From: Caldifermentibacillus hisashii
Lineage (GTDB): Bacteria; Bacillota; Bacilli; Bacillales; Caldibacillaceae
Assembly (NCBI RefSeq): GCF_027568575.1
Contig: NZ_JANUVP010000004.1
DNA: 64,000 bases
Strand: one strand, 5' to 3'
The translations under genes and the position numbers were made by a program. Each line of letters starts with the position of its first letter. Positions within the stretch are counted from its first letter, which is position 1. Below are positions 8,212 through 18,042 of this stretch, in pieces. A model generated the notes under the pieces. That model was given only the letters and a program-made list of their open reading frames with translations, ran no database searches and was not told the origin of the DNA.

Positions 8212-9564
8212 CTATACTAACTTATGCACCGCCCCCATAAAAATGTCTCCTCTTACTTCAAAACTTTTATATTGATCCCAACTGGCACATGCCGGTGATA
8301 AAAGAATGACATCACCATTTTCCGATAAGGCGTAACTTAAAGGGACAGCCTCTTGTACATTATCGACGATAAAAATCTTTTCTATCCCTGCTTTTTTGCC
8401 GGTTTGAACTAATTTTTCCTTTGTTTGGCCAAAGGTAATTAGTGCCTTAACATTTTTCAGTGATGGAATGAGGTCATCAAAATCATTCCCACGATCAAGC
8501 CCGCCTGCCAGTAAAATAATCGGACGGTTGAAAGCGGAAAGGGCAGATTTTGTCGCTAACGTATTCGTTGCTTTCGAGTCATTATAAAAAACTCGGCCAT
8601 TAATTTCTTTGACAAATTGCAACCGATGTTCGACACCGCGAAAAGTTGTTAGCACTTGCTCAATATGCTCATTTGCGACACCCATTAATTTTGCACTGGC
8701 AACACTGGCCAAAATATTTTCAAGATTATGCTTTCCGGGAAGAACAACTTTTTGATAATCAATCACTTTTTCCCCTTGGAAATAAATAAACCCATCTTTA
8801 AGCGATGCCCCTTCCGGCAAATATTTCTCTTTTGAAAACGGAATGACGGTTCCTTTGGCTTCTTTCGCTATTTGCCTACCTTCTTCTTGATCAAAGTTTA
8901 AAATGGCAAAATCAGTTTTCGTCTGGTTTTTCAATATATTCTTTTTTGCGTTTATATACTGTTCTCTTGACCCATGAAAATCAAGATGTGCCTCATATAT
9001 ATTTGTAATCACAGCGATGCGCGGACGAAAATGAACGATTCCCATCAGTTGAAAGGAAGATAATTCTGTCACAATAATATTTTTCTCTGTCGCCATCCTC
9101 GCAACATCCGAAGCGACCGTACCAATATTTCCAGCAATAAGCGGATTTTTATTACCTTGATTCAGCATTTCAAAAATTAATGTAGTTGTTGTCGTTTTAC
9201 CGTTTGTTCCGGTAATACCGATAAATCTCGCTTCAGAGATTTGATAAGCTAATTCAACTTCCGTAATTACCGGAATCCCCCGTTTCATTGCATCTTGGAT
9301 CAATTCATTTCGATAAGGAATTCCCGGATTTTTTACAATCAATTCAAATCCTTCATCGAGAAGATCTTTCGGATGTTCCCCACAAATTACTTTTATCCCT
9401 TTTTCCAGTAAGGTTTGTGCTTCGGGATTTTCCGAAAAAGGTTTTCGATCGTTAACAGTGACAATTGCACCTAATTCGTGCAAAAGACTTGCACTACTTG
9501 CGCCGCTTTTTGCCAGTCCTAACACTAAAATCTTTTTGTTTTTATACGCCGTTATGTTTTTCAA
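8212..9564 (-). CDS. murD: UDP-MurNAc-L-alanine:D-glutamate ligase MurD
   Basis: MurD adds D-glutamate to UDP-MurNAc-L-Ala in the cytoplasm, using ATP. The 450-residue protein has an N-terminal Rossmann-like domain (KKILVLGLAKSGASSASLL), the ATP-binding loop GTNGKTTTT starting at residue 119, the central Mur ligase domain with EAHLDFHGS, and the C-terminal domain with NDSKATNT, LAGGLDRGNDF and LLSPACASWD. It starts one base after the stop of mraY, which implies coupled translation. Length and motifs are typical. Confidence 0.97.
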   Translation of the reverse strand: MKNITAYKNKKILVLGLAKSGASSASLLHELGAIVTVNDRKPFSENPEAQTLLEKGIKVICGEHPKDLLDEGFELIVKNPGIPYRNELIQDAMKRGIPVITEVELAYQISEARFIGITGTNGKTTTTTLIFEMLNQGNKNPLIAGNIGTVASDVARMATEKNIIVTELSSFQLMGIVHFRPRIAVITNIYEAHLDFHGSREQYINAKKNILKNQTKTDFAILNFDQEEGRQIAKEAKGTVIPFSKEKYLPEGASLKDGFIYFQGEKVIDYQKVVLPGKHNLENILASVASAKLMGVANEHIEQVLTTFRGVEHRLQFVKEINGRVFYNDSKATNTLATKSALSAFNRPIILLAGGLDRGNDFDDLIPSLKNVKALITFGQTKEKLVQTGKKAGIEKIFIVDNVQEAVPLSYALSENGDVILLSPACASWDQYKSFEVRGDIFMGAVHKLV

Positions 9565-10542
9565 TTATAACCACACCTCGATATAAATTCCTAAAGCTGC
9601 AAATAATAATCCGACGGTCCAAAAGGTAACGACAACACGCCATTCACTCCAGCCTGATAATTCATAATGGTGATGCAAAGGGCTCATCCGGAATACCCGT
9701 TTTCCTGTTGTTTTAAACGAAACAACTTGAATGATAACAGATAAAGTTTCAATGACGAAAATTCCGCCAATAATGACGAGTAATAATTCTAAATTCGTTA
9801 AAATGGACATGGTTGCAATCGCACCACCTAAAGCTAAAGAACCGGTATCACCCATAAACACTTTTGCAGGGTGTGCGTTAAAGACGAGAAATCCTAATAC
9901 AGCCCCCACAACAGCGACACCGAATATGGCAATATCAAATTGATCCTGATACCACGCCAAAACCGCATACGCTCCAAAGGCAATCGCTGCCGTTCCTGAT
10001 AACAACCCATCGAGGCCATCCGTTAAATTGACCGCATTGGAAAACCCGACAAGCCAAAAAATGATAAATAAAACGTATAACCAGCCCAACTCAATCGAAT
10101 AATTGACAACCGGAATCGTGATTGTTGTTGGCATTCCATAGGAGTGATAAATAACATAAAAGACTGCCGCAATAATGATTTGCCCAAATAATTTTTGCTT
10201 CGATGTCAGTCCAAGATTTCTTTTCATTACTACTTTAATAAAATCATCCAAAAATCCGAGAATCCCAAAACCGATTGTCACCAATAGAAGAAGATACGTT
10301 TCTACCGTCATGTTTGAAAATTGGTTTGTCATAAAGATGGTCGTTACAATGATGGAGAGTAAAATCATAATTCCGCCCATCGTTGGTGTTCCCGATTTTT
10401 TTTGGTGCGATTTTGGCCCTTCTTCCCGAATGCTTTGTCCAAATTTCAATCTTTTCAAAAATGGAATAAACAAAGGTGAAAGGAAGACAGTAATTAAAAA
10501 TGCTAAAATAATTGTATATAAAATGACTTGTTCCAACAACAT
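9565..10542 (-). CDS. mraY: Phospho-N-acetylmuramoyl-pentapeptide transferase MraY
   Basis: MraY makes lipid I from UDP-MurNAc-pentapeptide and undecaprenyl phosphate at the membrane. The 325-residue protein is strongly hydrophobic with about ten helices. It carries the family motifs KSHQKKSGTPTMGG, LGFLDDFIK (Asp-rich loop), NAVNLTDGLDGL, FNAHPAKVFMGDTGSLALGG and the C-terminal MSPLHHHYEL histidines. The ATG follows GGGAGGACGTA. It lies 14 bp after murE and abuts murD. Confidence 0.97.
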   Translation of the reverse strand: MLLEQVILYTIILAFLITVFLSPLFIPFLKRLKFGQSIREEGPKSHQKKSGTPTMGGIMILLSIIVTTIFMTNQFSNMTVETYLLLLVTIGFGILGFLDDFIKVVMKRNLGLTSKQKLFGQIIIAAVFYVIYHSYGMPTTITIPVVNYSIELGWLYVLFIIFWLVGFSNAVNLTDGLDGLLSGTAAIAFGAYAVLAWYQDQFDIAIFGVAVVGAVLGFLVFNAHPAKVFMGDTGSLALGGAIATMSILTNLELLLVIIGGIFVIETLSVIIQVVSFKTTGKRVFRMSPLHHHYELSGWSEWRVVVTFWTVGLLFAALGIYIEVWL

Positions 10543-10556
10543 TACGTCCTCCCTTT

Positions 10557-12065
10557 CTATTGATCAAAATCTGTATTTCGTTTCGTTGTTTGAAATTTTT
10601 TATACTTTTCTGTTATGCACTTTTTGGCAATTTGTCGATCATCAAAATCAATCACCTTGTCTCCGATAATTTGATAGGTTTCGTGTCCTTTTCCTGCAAT
10701 TAAGACGACATCCCCGTCATTAGCCTGTTCAATCGCGTAATGAATCGCCTCTTTTCTGTCAGGAATTACTTTGTAAGAAAGTCCACTTACACCTTTTTCC
10801 ATATCATTTAATATGGCCATCGGGTCCTCGGATCTTGGATTGTCTGATGTAAAAATGGCATCTGAGGCATATGTACATGCGATTCGTGCCATTAATGGTC
10901 GCTTCCCATGATCGCGGTCCCCGCCGCAACCAACAACAACAAAAATGCGTGAATGAGGCAAAGAAGTGACTGTTTTCAGGACGTTTTCCAAACTATCCGG
11001 TGTGTGAGCATAATCGACAATGACCGGAAACTTCTGTCCGGCTTGAACCAATTCAAACCGTCCGGGAACCCCGGCAAAACTGGATAGACTGTTAATCATT
11101 GTGTCTATATTTATACCTGCTGCTAAACCAACCGAAACTGCTGCAAGTACATTATAAACATTAAAAATACCAATCAATTTCGTCGTAACTTGCCTGTTTC
11201 CTTTCGGTGTTATTAAATGGAAAGTTGTCCCTTGACCAGTAAAATTTACATTCTCTGCACGAACATCACAGGCATTTTTCATTCCGTATGTAATGATGTG
11301 GGCAGAGGTCATTTTCATATATTCTTCTGTCGTTGAATCGTCCGCATTTAATACTGCATACTTTTTTCTGTTTTCATAGTAGGTATTACCAAGTTGAGAA
11401 AACAATAAACTTTTTGCTTTCTTATATTCTTCCATCGTTTTATGGTAATCCAAATGATCTTGTGTCAAATTTGTAAATACAGCAATATCAAAATCACAGC
11501 CCCGAACCCGACCTTGAACTAATGCATGAGAAGAGACTTCCATACTGACCGCTTCCACATGTTCATTCAACATTTGTCGAAATGTTTTCTGCAATGTCAA
11601 ACTGTCCGGGGTTGTATTTTTCGTTTCGGTCGTCTTGTTTCCAAATTTCGAATACAGAGTGCCAATGAGCCCGGTTTTTTTATTGGCTGCACGAAATATA
11701 TGATCAACTAAATGACTGACAGATGTTTTCCCGTTCGTTCCTGTTATCCCGACGAGAAATAGTTCATGAGTAGGATGTTGATAAAAAGCATCGGCTAAAA
11801 TCGCCATTGCTCTATTTGTATCGGGAACAATAATATTTGGTACATTCACCGCTAATTTCCGATTTGAAAGAATGGCAACCGCACCTTTTTCAATAGCTTC
11901 GTGAGCAAACTCGTGTCCATCAAATCTTGATCCTTCAATGCAAATAAATAAGGTCCCTTCTTTCACTTTTCTCGTATCTTGTTCGATAGCTAAAATGTCT
12001 GGATTATCTTCACCATTCATCTGTTTTACAAATGGCAGATGAGTTAATAATGTATGTAATTTCAT
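10557..12065 (-). CDS. murE: UDP-MurNAc-tripeptide synthetase MurE (meso-diaminopimelate adding)
   Basis: MurE adds the third stem-peptide residue. The protein has the ATP loop GTNGKTS (residues 109-115), the central domain with NLTQDHLDYH, and the substrate signature DNPR (408-411), which in this family selects meso-diaminopimelate rather than lysine. A longer ORF runs to 12140, but the ATG at 12065 follows AGAAGGAGATG with good spacing and gives a normal 502-aa protein, so I use it. A SigA-type promoter lies 150 bp upstream, and a terminator separates it from spoVD. Confidence 0.96.
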   Translation of the reverse strand: MKLHTLLTHLPFVKQMNGEDNPDILAIEQDTRKVKEGTLFICIEGSRFDGHEFAHEAIEKGAVAILSNRKLAVNVPNIIVPDTNRAMAILADAFYQHPTHELFLVGITGTNGKTSVSHLVDHIFRAANKKTGLIGTLYSKFGNKTTETKNTTPDSLTLQKTFRQMLNEHVEAVSMEVSSHALVQGRVRGCDFDIAVFTNLTQDHLDYHKTMEEYKKAKSLLFSQLGNTYYENRKKYAVLNADDSTTEEYMKMTSAHIITYGMKNACDVRAENVNFTGQGTTFHLITPKGNRQVTTKLIGIFNVYNVLAAVSVGLAAGINIDTMINSLSSFAGVPGRFELVQAGQKFPVIVDYAHTPDSLENVLKTVTSLPHSRIFVVVGCGGDRDHGKRPLMARIACTYASDAIFTSDNPRSEDPMAILNDMEKGVSGLSYKVIPDRKEAIHYAIEQANDGDVVLIAGKGHETYQIIGDKVIDFDDRQIAKKCITEKYKKFQTTKRNTDFDQ

Positions 12066-12217
12066 TAAAACATCTCCTTCTAAGTAGAAAACATTATTTC
12101 CTATTAAAAGCAATTGCTTGAACTGTAAAAATACCATCATTCATTTTACATGAATCTGTTCTCTTTTTCTACGTCTCTTTTTAAAACAAGAGAAATCTTT
12201 AGAAACAAAAATTTATG

Positions 12218-12246
12218 ATTATCCATCATAACCATTGTACTTTCAA
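12218..12246 (-). promoter_or_regulatory. SigA-type promoter upstream of murE
   Basis: On the minus strand TTGAAA (12246-12241) is followed by exactly 17 nt and GATAAT (12223-12218). Each hexamer differs from consensus at one position. It lies downstream of the spoVD terminator and 152 nt before the murE start, giving a sub-operon murE-mraY-murD-spoVE its own start site. Confidence 0.65.
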
Positions 12247-12343
12247 TATATTCTATTTATGTTGGCCTTAGTTATTTTTATTCTTAAAATTTTTGCTAAC
12301 AAACAACTGAGCTTCACTGTTGGAAAATTTATCCTTACGTATG

Positions 12344-12378
12344 AAAAAAGACGTTCTTTTAGCAAGAGCGTCTTTTTT
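12344..12378 (-). terminator. Terminator after spoVD
   Basis: The arms GACGTTCTT (12350-12358) and AAGAGCGTC (12364-12372) pair with one mismatch. They are flanked by A-run and T-run, so a U-tract is produced on the minus strand. It separates spoVD from murE. Confidence 0.8.
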
Positions 12379-12396
12379 CTGTCTCATTCATCTATT

Positions 12397-14310
12397 TTAT
12401 TCCAAATATATTCTTATAGTCGAGCCTTCTTCTACTTTTGTACCGGGATCCGGAGCCTGTTTCACAATTTTATCACCTTCACCGCTAATATCAAGTTTCA
12501 AATTGAACAGTTGATTAACAATTTCGTTCTTTTCCAAGCCAACTAAATTAGGGACTTCGATCATCGGTGTATCTAGCCAAGTTACTTTCTTTTCCAACTG
12601 ATTTTTCCTTTGCTCTACACCGAGCACACGCATGCTATCTTCAATAATATTGCCGACGATGGGAGCGGCTACCTGACCGCCAAATTGGATAGCATTTTTT
12701 GGATTATCCACGGCTACATAAACGACGATTTGCGGATCATCCGCCGGTGCAAAACCAATAAAAGAGAGAATATAATTATTTTCTAAATATCGACCACCTT
12801 GTGCCTTCTGTGCAGTACCGGTCTTCCCGCCAACTCGGTACCCTTCAATAAATGCTTTTTTCCCGCTTCCTTGTGCAACAACGCTTTCCAATGCATAGCG
12901 AATCTGCTCGGAAGTCTTTTCGGAAATGACTTTTCTTTTTGCCACCGGGCTTTTCTTCATGACAACCTCGTTGGTTTGCGAATCGACCAGTTGTTTTGCC
13001 ACATACGGCTGATATAAAGTACCTCCGTTTATCGCCGCTGAGACAGCAGCAACTTGCTGAATAGGCGTAACGGAAACCCCTTGTCCAAATGCCGTGGTTG
13101 CTAATTCAACAGGACCAACTTTATCCAAAGGAAACAGAATTCCCGTACCTTCTCCCTCTAGGTCGATACCGGTTTTTTGTCCGAACCCGAAATTATGGAT
13201 ATATTTAAACAAAGTATCCTTTCCTAATCGTTGACCCATTTCAATAAATCCCGGGTTGCAAGAGTTTTGAACAACCTCTAAAAAGGTTTGAGAGCCATGC
13301 CCGCCCCTTTTCCAACAATGCAGTTGCGTACCTCCGACTTCCACATGTCCTGAATCGTAAAACCGATCCTTCTCAAGATTGACTTTTCCTTCTTCCAGTG
13401 CGGCAGCAAGCGTAATTATTTTGAAGGTAGAACCCGGTTCGTAAGTACTCCAAATCGGAATATTTCGATTATATATTTCCGGGGCAACGTTTTGAAAATC
13501 GGATGGATCAAAATTCGGTCTGGATGCCATACCTAAAATCTCACCATTATTTGGATTCATCGCAATGGCAAGGAGTCCATCAGGATTATATTTTGCCTCG
13601 GCATTATCCAATTCCCGCTCCATAATCGTCTGGATTTGTGAATCAATTGTGAGAACAAGATTATATCCATTGACAGGTTCTTGAAAGTCATCAGGCATAT
13701 TTTTCATCCGTTCGCCCTTTGCTGTTGAATAAAACTGCACAGAGCCTTTTGCACCGGATAATTCTTTATCATAAGAAAGTTCCAATCCTGTTAATCCTTG
13801 ATTGTCTATTCCTGTAAAACCAAGCACATGAGATAAATAGTCGCCAAAAGGATAGTATCGTTTTGAATCTTCCGCTATATAGACCCCGGGTAAATTTAAG
13901 TTTTCGACTTCTTTCGCTTTTTCATTGGTAATTTTTCGCCCGGATTTTAATCGTTCCATACTTGATTTTTTTGTGATTTGCTGATAAACATCCTGTACAT
14001 TTGCGTTTAGAATATTTGCCAATTTTTCCGCAGTGTCAGCCGGGTTTTTGATTTGCCTCGGTACTACATAAACCGTCGGAGCACTTATATTTGTGGCAAG
14101 GGCAACTCCATTTCGATCAACGATTTCCCCACGTTTTGGTTCGAACGGGATTTCCCGGTTCCAAGAGTTTTTCGCCCGCTCTGTTAACATATCACTTAAA
14201 GCAAATTGAATAAACCCAAGTCGGAAGATTAAAACAAGAAAAACAAAAAATCCAGCAAGAAGGACAAATGCCAGCCGTTTTCTTACCGTCACATGAGATA
14301 CTCTGCGCAA
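12397..14310 (-). CDS. spoVD: Sporulation-specific class B penicillin-binding protein SpoVD
   Basis: SpoVD is the transpeptidase that crosslinks spore cortex peptidoglycan, partnered with SpoVE. The 637-residue protein has an N-terminal anchor (about 13-35), a PBP dimer domain, and a transpeptidase domain with active-site STFK (294-297), SCN (350-352) and KTG (496-498). One C-terminal PASTA domain starts near residue 575. A longer frame to 14331 would include the ribosome site GAAAGGAGG. The TTG at 14310, nine nt after it, gives the N-terminus MRRVSHVTVRKRL, which matches the family. A SigE-like promoter precedes it. It is paralogous to pbpB next door. Confidence 0.95.
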   Translation of the reverse strand: MRRVSHVTVRKRLAFVLLAGFFVFLVLIFRLGFIQFALSDMLTERAKNSWNREIPFEPKRGEIVDRNGVALATNISAPTVYVVPRQIKNPADTAEKLANILNANVQDVYQQITKKSSMERLKSGRKITNEKAKEVENLNLPGVYIAEDSKRYYPFGDYLSHVLGFTGIDNQGLTGLELSYDKELSGAKGSVQFYSTAKGERMKNMPDDFQEPVNGYNLVLTIDSQIQTIMERELDNAEAKYNPDGLLAIAMNPNNGEILGMASRPNFDPSDFQNVAPEIYNRNIPIWSTYEPGSTFKIITLAAALEEGKVNLEKDRFYDSGHVEVGGTQLHCWKRGGHGSQTFLEVVQNSCNPGFIEMGQRLGKDTLFKYIHNFGFGQKTGIDLEGEGTGILFPLDKVGPVELATTAFGQGVSVTPIQQVAAVSAAINGGTLYQPYVAKQLVDSQTNEVVMKKSPVAKRKVISEKTSEQIRYALESVVAQGSGKKAFIEGYRVGGKTGTAQKAQGGRYLENNYILSFIGFAPADDPQIVVYVAVDNPKNAIQFGGQVAAPIVGNIIEDSMRVLGVEQRKNQLEKKVTWLDTPMIEVPNLVGLEKNEIVNQLFNLKLDISGEGDKIVKQAPDPGTKVEEGSTIRIYLE

Positions 14311-14342
14311 ATAAAACAAACCTCCTTTCAAGGCCTGTTTTA

Positions 14343-14370
14343 TTTATATGCATGTCCAATCTACAATAGA
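14343..14370 (-). promoter_or_regulatory. Candidate SigE promoter of spoVD
   Basis: On the minus strand TTCTATT is followed by 14 nt and CATATAAA. This partly matches the SigE pattern KMATATT-N14-15-CATACAHT, with two mismatches in each element. Its position 33 nt before the spoVD start fits mother-cell expression known for spoVD in B. subtilis. The sequence match alone is weak. Confidence 0.4.
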
Positions 14371-14401
14371 ACAATTGGAACAATGAGCTAGGGGTTAATT
14401 T

Positions 14402-14449
14402 CAAAAAGAAAAGGATTGTCCGAGTTTGCATCTGCAAATTGAACAATCC
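14402..14449 (-). terminator. Terminator after pbpB
   Basis: The outer arms GGATTGT (14413-14419) and ACAATCC (14443-14449) enclose an inner TTTGCA/TGCAAA pair. On the minus strand the hairpin is followed by TTTTCTTTTTG. It sits 12 bp past the pbpB stop. Confidence 0.8.
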
Positions 14450-14461
14450 CTATCTTGTATT

Positions 14462-16645
14462 TTATTCATCTGTTTGATTTGTCTCTTCCCCGCTGTTATT
14501 AACTGCCGGCTGTAATGTGATTTGTAAATTACTCTCTTTTGTAATAACCGTATCGGGATCAAGATTTTGTGATGTTACAAACCCATTCCCTTCAAAAGAA
14601 AACTGCATATTTGTTGCATGAACAAGTTTCATCACATCACTCAACGACCAATTATGAATATCCGGCATCTTCCACTGTCCATCCGTAACAACAATAATGC
14701 GCTCACCGTTCAACAATTTTGTCCCGACACCCGGATATATCTTTTGGACGTTGGCACCATCACCGAGGACAACCGGTACCAAACCAAGCGACGACAATTT
14801 TGCTACGACCTCGCCTGTATTTTTCGATGAATAGTCCGGAACATTTATTACTTTTGCTTTTTCTACTGACTCATCTGGTTTGATTTTTAAATATTGTAAA
14901 CTATTTTTCATAACCGGATTAAATATTTTCGATACCGGTTCAGATCCACTTTCAAAACTTTCATCGTCCAAGTTAGGTTGTTGAACAAGGACATAGACGA
15001 TCAACTCCGGATTATCAGCGGGTGCAAATCCAATAAAAGAAAATAAATAATTATCCCAACCGGTTAAATAGCCTTTTTCTTTTTCGTAAATTTGCGCAGT
15101 CCCTGTTTTTCCGGCAACACGATAACCATCAATACGAAAACCTTTCCCTGTACCGATATCGCTCGTTACCGTAGACTCTAGGACATCAATCACTTGTTTG
15201 GCTGTATCAGCAGAAATCGGCGTACCGACTTCACCCATATTCGATCCTTTTACGGTTTTCCCGTTGTTATCCACTATTTTCTCTACTAAATAGGGACGCA
15301 TCATTTTCCCTTCATTAGTAATAGCGGTCATCGCTTGAATCATTTGTAGGGCGGTCACACTGGTAGCTTGCCCATAGGCAGTTGAATAGCGGTCACGTTC
15401 CCATTGATATTGAATTGTTCCAGTTGCTTCACTGGGCAATTCAATTCCGGTTGTTTGTCCAAATTTAAATTTATCCAAATAATTTCTGAACGTATCTGTT
15501 CCCATTTTTTTAACAAGATTCGCAACTGCAACGTTTGATGAACGCTGAATCCCTTCTAAGTACGAAATTGGTCCCCAGCCTACTTTATTATGGTCATGAA
15601 TGGCCGGTGCCCCTTCTACGGAAAATGAACCGGATTGATAGGCTTCATTCGGATTCCATACCCCTTCCTCAATGCTTGATGCCAGTGTAACTACTTTCAT
15701 CGTTGATCCGGGTTCATAGGCGTTTTCCACAATTACGTTATGCCAATTATTTTCAACACCTTCTCTCGTGTTCGGATCAAATGTCGGTCGTTGTGACATG
15801 GCAAGTATTGCTCCGGTTTTAGCATCGGCAACAATTCCCATTATATTTTTTGGATTATATTCCGTTTGTACATCATTCATCGCGTCTTCCAAAAACGTTT
15901 GAATTTTTTTGTCTATCGTTACATATACTGTGTCACCATTTTTAGGTTCAGTTATTTTCGTTGCAGCTGAAGGTAATATATATCCCCAACTGTCACTTTT
16001 GTAAGTAATCTTCCCGTCTTTACCTTGTAAATACTCATCTAAACTTTTTTCCAAGCCCATTTGTCCAACCAATGTTTTGCTACCATTCTTGTTATTTTGA
16101 TAATTGGTAAATCCGAGTAGATGGGAAGCAAAATCTCCATTTGGATAAGCTCGTTTTGACTCGCGAATAAAAGTAATACCGGGAAGTTTTAATGCTTCAA
16201 TTTTCGATTTTACTTCATTGGTTAAGTTTTTTCCGGCTGCACCAAATTCCACTTGAAACAGGTCTTTTGTCAACTGTTTATATATTTCCGATTCTTCCAT
16301 TGGAATATATTTTGCCAATTCCTTTGCCGTTTTTTCCGGATCAACGACATGATTCGGCGTTTTTGCGTTATCCGGAGTAACGGAAGGGTCTAAAATTGCG
16401 ACCAATTTATAAGTAATCGTATCAGTTGCCAACGGTTCTCCGGTTCGATCCACAATATCACCGCGGGAAGCTTGTAAAGTTCTTTGCTTTGTATATTTTT
16501 CCTCAGCATACACCTTTAACGATTTCCCTTCAACTTGTCCGGTCAGTTGAATAACAAAAAATCTGTATGTTAAAGAAAATAACAGAAAACTAAATCCAAT
16601 AAATAATACTAGTCCTCTTTTATTCATACTAGGTCTTTTTTTCAT
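14462..16645 (-). CDS. pbpB: Penicillin-binding protein 2B (FtsI-type division transpeptidase)
   Basis: PBP2B is the essential septal class B transpeptidase that works with FtsW. The 727-residue protein has an N-terminal membrane anchor (about 11-34), a dimerisation domain with RGDIVDRTGEPLATD, and a transpeptidase domain with STMK (314-317), SSN (369-371) and KTG (513-515). Two PASTA domains occupy roughly residues 600-720, followed by an acidic tail. The start overlaps the ftsL stop by 4 bp, showing translational coupling. The ribosome site is weak, and the next ATG (codon 7) is an alternative start. Confidence 0.96.
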   Translation of the reverse strand: MKKRPSMNKRGLVLFIGFSFLLFSLTYRFFVIQLTGQVEGKSLKVYAEEKYTKQRTLQASRGDIVDRTGEPLATDTITYKLVAILDPSVTPDNAKTPNHVVDPEKTAKELAKYIPMEESEIYKQLTKDLFQVEFGAAGKNLTNEVKSKIEALKLPGITFIRESKRAYPNGDFASHLLGFTNYQNNKNGSKTLVGQMGLEKSLDEYLQGKDGKITYKSDSWGYILPSAATKITEPKNGDTVYVTIDKKIQTFLEDAMNDVQTEYNPKNIMGIVADAKTGAILAMSQRPTFDPNTREGVENNWHNVIVENAYEPGSTMKVVTLASSIEEGVWNPNEAYQSGSFSVEGAPAIHDHNKVGWGPISYLEGIQRSSNVAVANLVKKMGTDTFRNYLDKFKFGQTTGIELPSEATGTIQYQWERDRYSTAYGQATSVTALQMIQAMTAITNEGKMMRPYLVEKIVDNNGKTVKGSNMGEVGTPISADTAKQVIDVLESTVTSDIGTGKGFRIDGYRVAGKTGTAQIYEKEKGYLTGWDNYLFSFIGFAPADNPELIVYVLVQQPNLDDESFESGSEPVSKIFNPVMKNSLQYLKIKPDESVEKAKVINVPDYSSKNTGEVVAKLSSLGLVPVVLGDGANVQKIYPGVGTKLLNGERIIVVTDGQWKMPDIHNWSLSDVMKLVHATNMQFSFEGNGFVTSQNLDPDTVITKESNLQITLQPAVNNSGEETNQTDE

Positions 16646-16995
16646 TTCCCCGGAACAACCTTTACGTTATCTGCATTATTTTTTAAGCCTTGTTCCTTTG
16701 CTTCTTGCATAACCCTCTTATAATTGCTGTACTCATTCATTTGAGCCTTCAAATCTTCCGTTACTTTTTCCTGTTTTTCAATCGTCGCTTCTACCTGCTG
16801 AATTTCTTTATTTACTTGATAAATATGTGCTTGGTTTGACACGATTTTTACAGAAAAAAAACAAACGACAGTTGCAAAAAGTATGTACAATACTTTCTCG
16901 CCTTTTGTGAACAGGTTTTTTTTCACTTTCGGTTTTGCTAATGTTTTTGGTTGTTGAATTTCTACCGATTGATATTTTTTCGCCAAATTACTCAT
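16642..16995 (-). CDS. ftsL: Cell division protein FtsL
   Basis: FtsL is a short bitopic protein forming the DivIB-DivIC-FtsL complex. The 117-residue protein has a basic cytoplasmic N-terminus, one membrane helix (about 33-50, KVLYILFATVVCFFSVKI), and an extracellular leucine-zipper-like coiled coil (about 55-105, NKEIQQVEATIEKQEK). Such proteins diverge quickly, so assignment rests on topology and on the position between rsmH and pbpB, where ftsL always lies in bacilli. It starts 15 bp after rsmH. In B. subtilis FtsL level limits division. Confidence 0.93.
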   Translation of the reverse strand: MSNLAKKYQSVEIQQPKTLAKPKVKKNLFTKGEKVLYILFATVVCFFSVKIVSNQAHIYQVNKEIQQVEATIEKQEKVTEDLKAQMNEYSNYKRVMQEAKEQGLKNNADNVKVVPGK

Positions 16996-17010
16996 AGGTA
17001 CGCCTCCTAA

Positions 17011-17949
17011 TCAGTCTTTTATTTTTTCAGCAATTCTCAGTTTTGCCGAACGTGCTCGATTATTTCGAATAAGTTCTTCTTCAGACGGTACGATTGGTTT
17101 TCGCGTTATCACTTTTAAAACAGGTTGATATTCATCGGGAATTATAGGTAATCCGGATGGCAAATCCGGTATCGTTGCATATTTTTTAAAAATAGTTTTG
17201 GTTATGCGGTCTTCCAAAGAGTGAAAAGTGATGACTGCCGTTCTGCCGCCGACTTTTAAAAGCTCAATACTTTGCTCCAGTGATTTTTCAAAACTATTTA
17301 ATTCATCATTCACGGCAATCCGAATCGCTTGAAAAATCCGTTTGGCCGGATGTCCACCCTTCCTTCTTGCCGGAAGAGGTATCGATTCCTTGATAATTTC
17401 CACAAGTTGTCCCGTTGTTTCAATCGTCTGTTTTTCACGGAAACGTTCAATATTTCGGGCAATTTGCTTGGAAAACTTCTCTTCTCCATATTTAAAAAAA
17501 ATTTTTACCAGTTTTTCGTAAGGCCATTCATTCACAACTTCTTTTGCAGAAATGGGGGAATGTTGATCCATCCGCATATCTAAAAGTGCATCATGATGGT
17601 AGCTAAATCCACGGTCGGGTTCGTCTAATTGCGGTGATGATACGCCGAGATCATATAAAATACCATCCACTTGAAACACATTTCGAATATGTAATTCCTC
17701 TTTTAAATGAGCAAAATTTCGGTGAATAATTTCTAATCGATTCCCATAGATAGCAAGTTTCTTTTTCGCATTTTCAACAGCTGTCAGATCCTGGTCAAAA
17801 GCGTAAACTTTGCCCTTTTCTGATAATCGTTTTAAAATTTCTTCCGTATGCCCGGCACCGCCAAGTGTACAATCGACATAGATTCCGTCCGGCTTAATAT
17901 TTAGACCCTCAACAGCTTCTCGTAAAAGGACTGTCGTATGTTGAAACAT
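17011..17949 (-). CDS. rsmH: 16S rRNA (cytosine-1402 N4) methyltransferase RsmH
   Basis: RsmH (formerly MraW) methylates C1402 of 16S rRNA using S-adenosylmethionine. The 312-residue protein begins MFQHTTVLLREAVEGL and has the SAM-binding motif DCTLGGAGHT (residues 26-35), DGILYDLGVSSPQLD, and the insert domain with GGHPAKRIFQAIRIAVNDE. The C-terminal VITFHSLEDRITK is also typical. It follows mraZ after 93 bp and is under the MraZ operator as part of the first dcw transcription unit. Confidence 0.97.
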   Translation of the reverse strand: MFQHTTVLLREAVEGLNIKPDGIYVDCTLGGAGHTEEILKRLSEKGKVYAFDQDLTAVENAKKKLAIYGNRLEIIHRNFAHLKEELHIRNVFQVDGILYDLGVSSPQLDEPDRGFSYHHDALLDMRMDQHSPISAKEVVNEWPYEKLVKIFFKYGEEKFSKQIARNIERFREKQTIETTGQLVEIIKESIPLPARRKGGHPAKRIFQAIRIAVNDELNSFEKSLEQSIELLKVGGRTAVITFHSLEDRITKTIFKKYATIPDLPSGLPIIPDEYQPVLKVITRKPIVPSEEELIRNNRARSAKLRIAEKIKD

Positions 17950-18042
17950 GATGTCTCCTACCTTCCTGTTTTAGGACATATGTTTTTTTCCTAACCTTCA
18001 TTATGTTTGGCAGACACAATAGCATTTACATATTGTTCCCAT

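Noticed and set aside
12235..12546. 103-codon + frame beginning upstream of the spoVD end
   Set aside because: It runs through the murE promoter and the spoVD terminator hairpin and into spoVD antisense, with no ribosome site.
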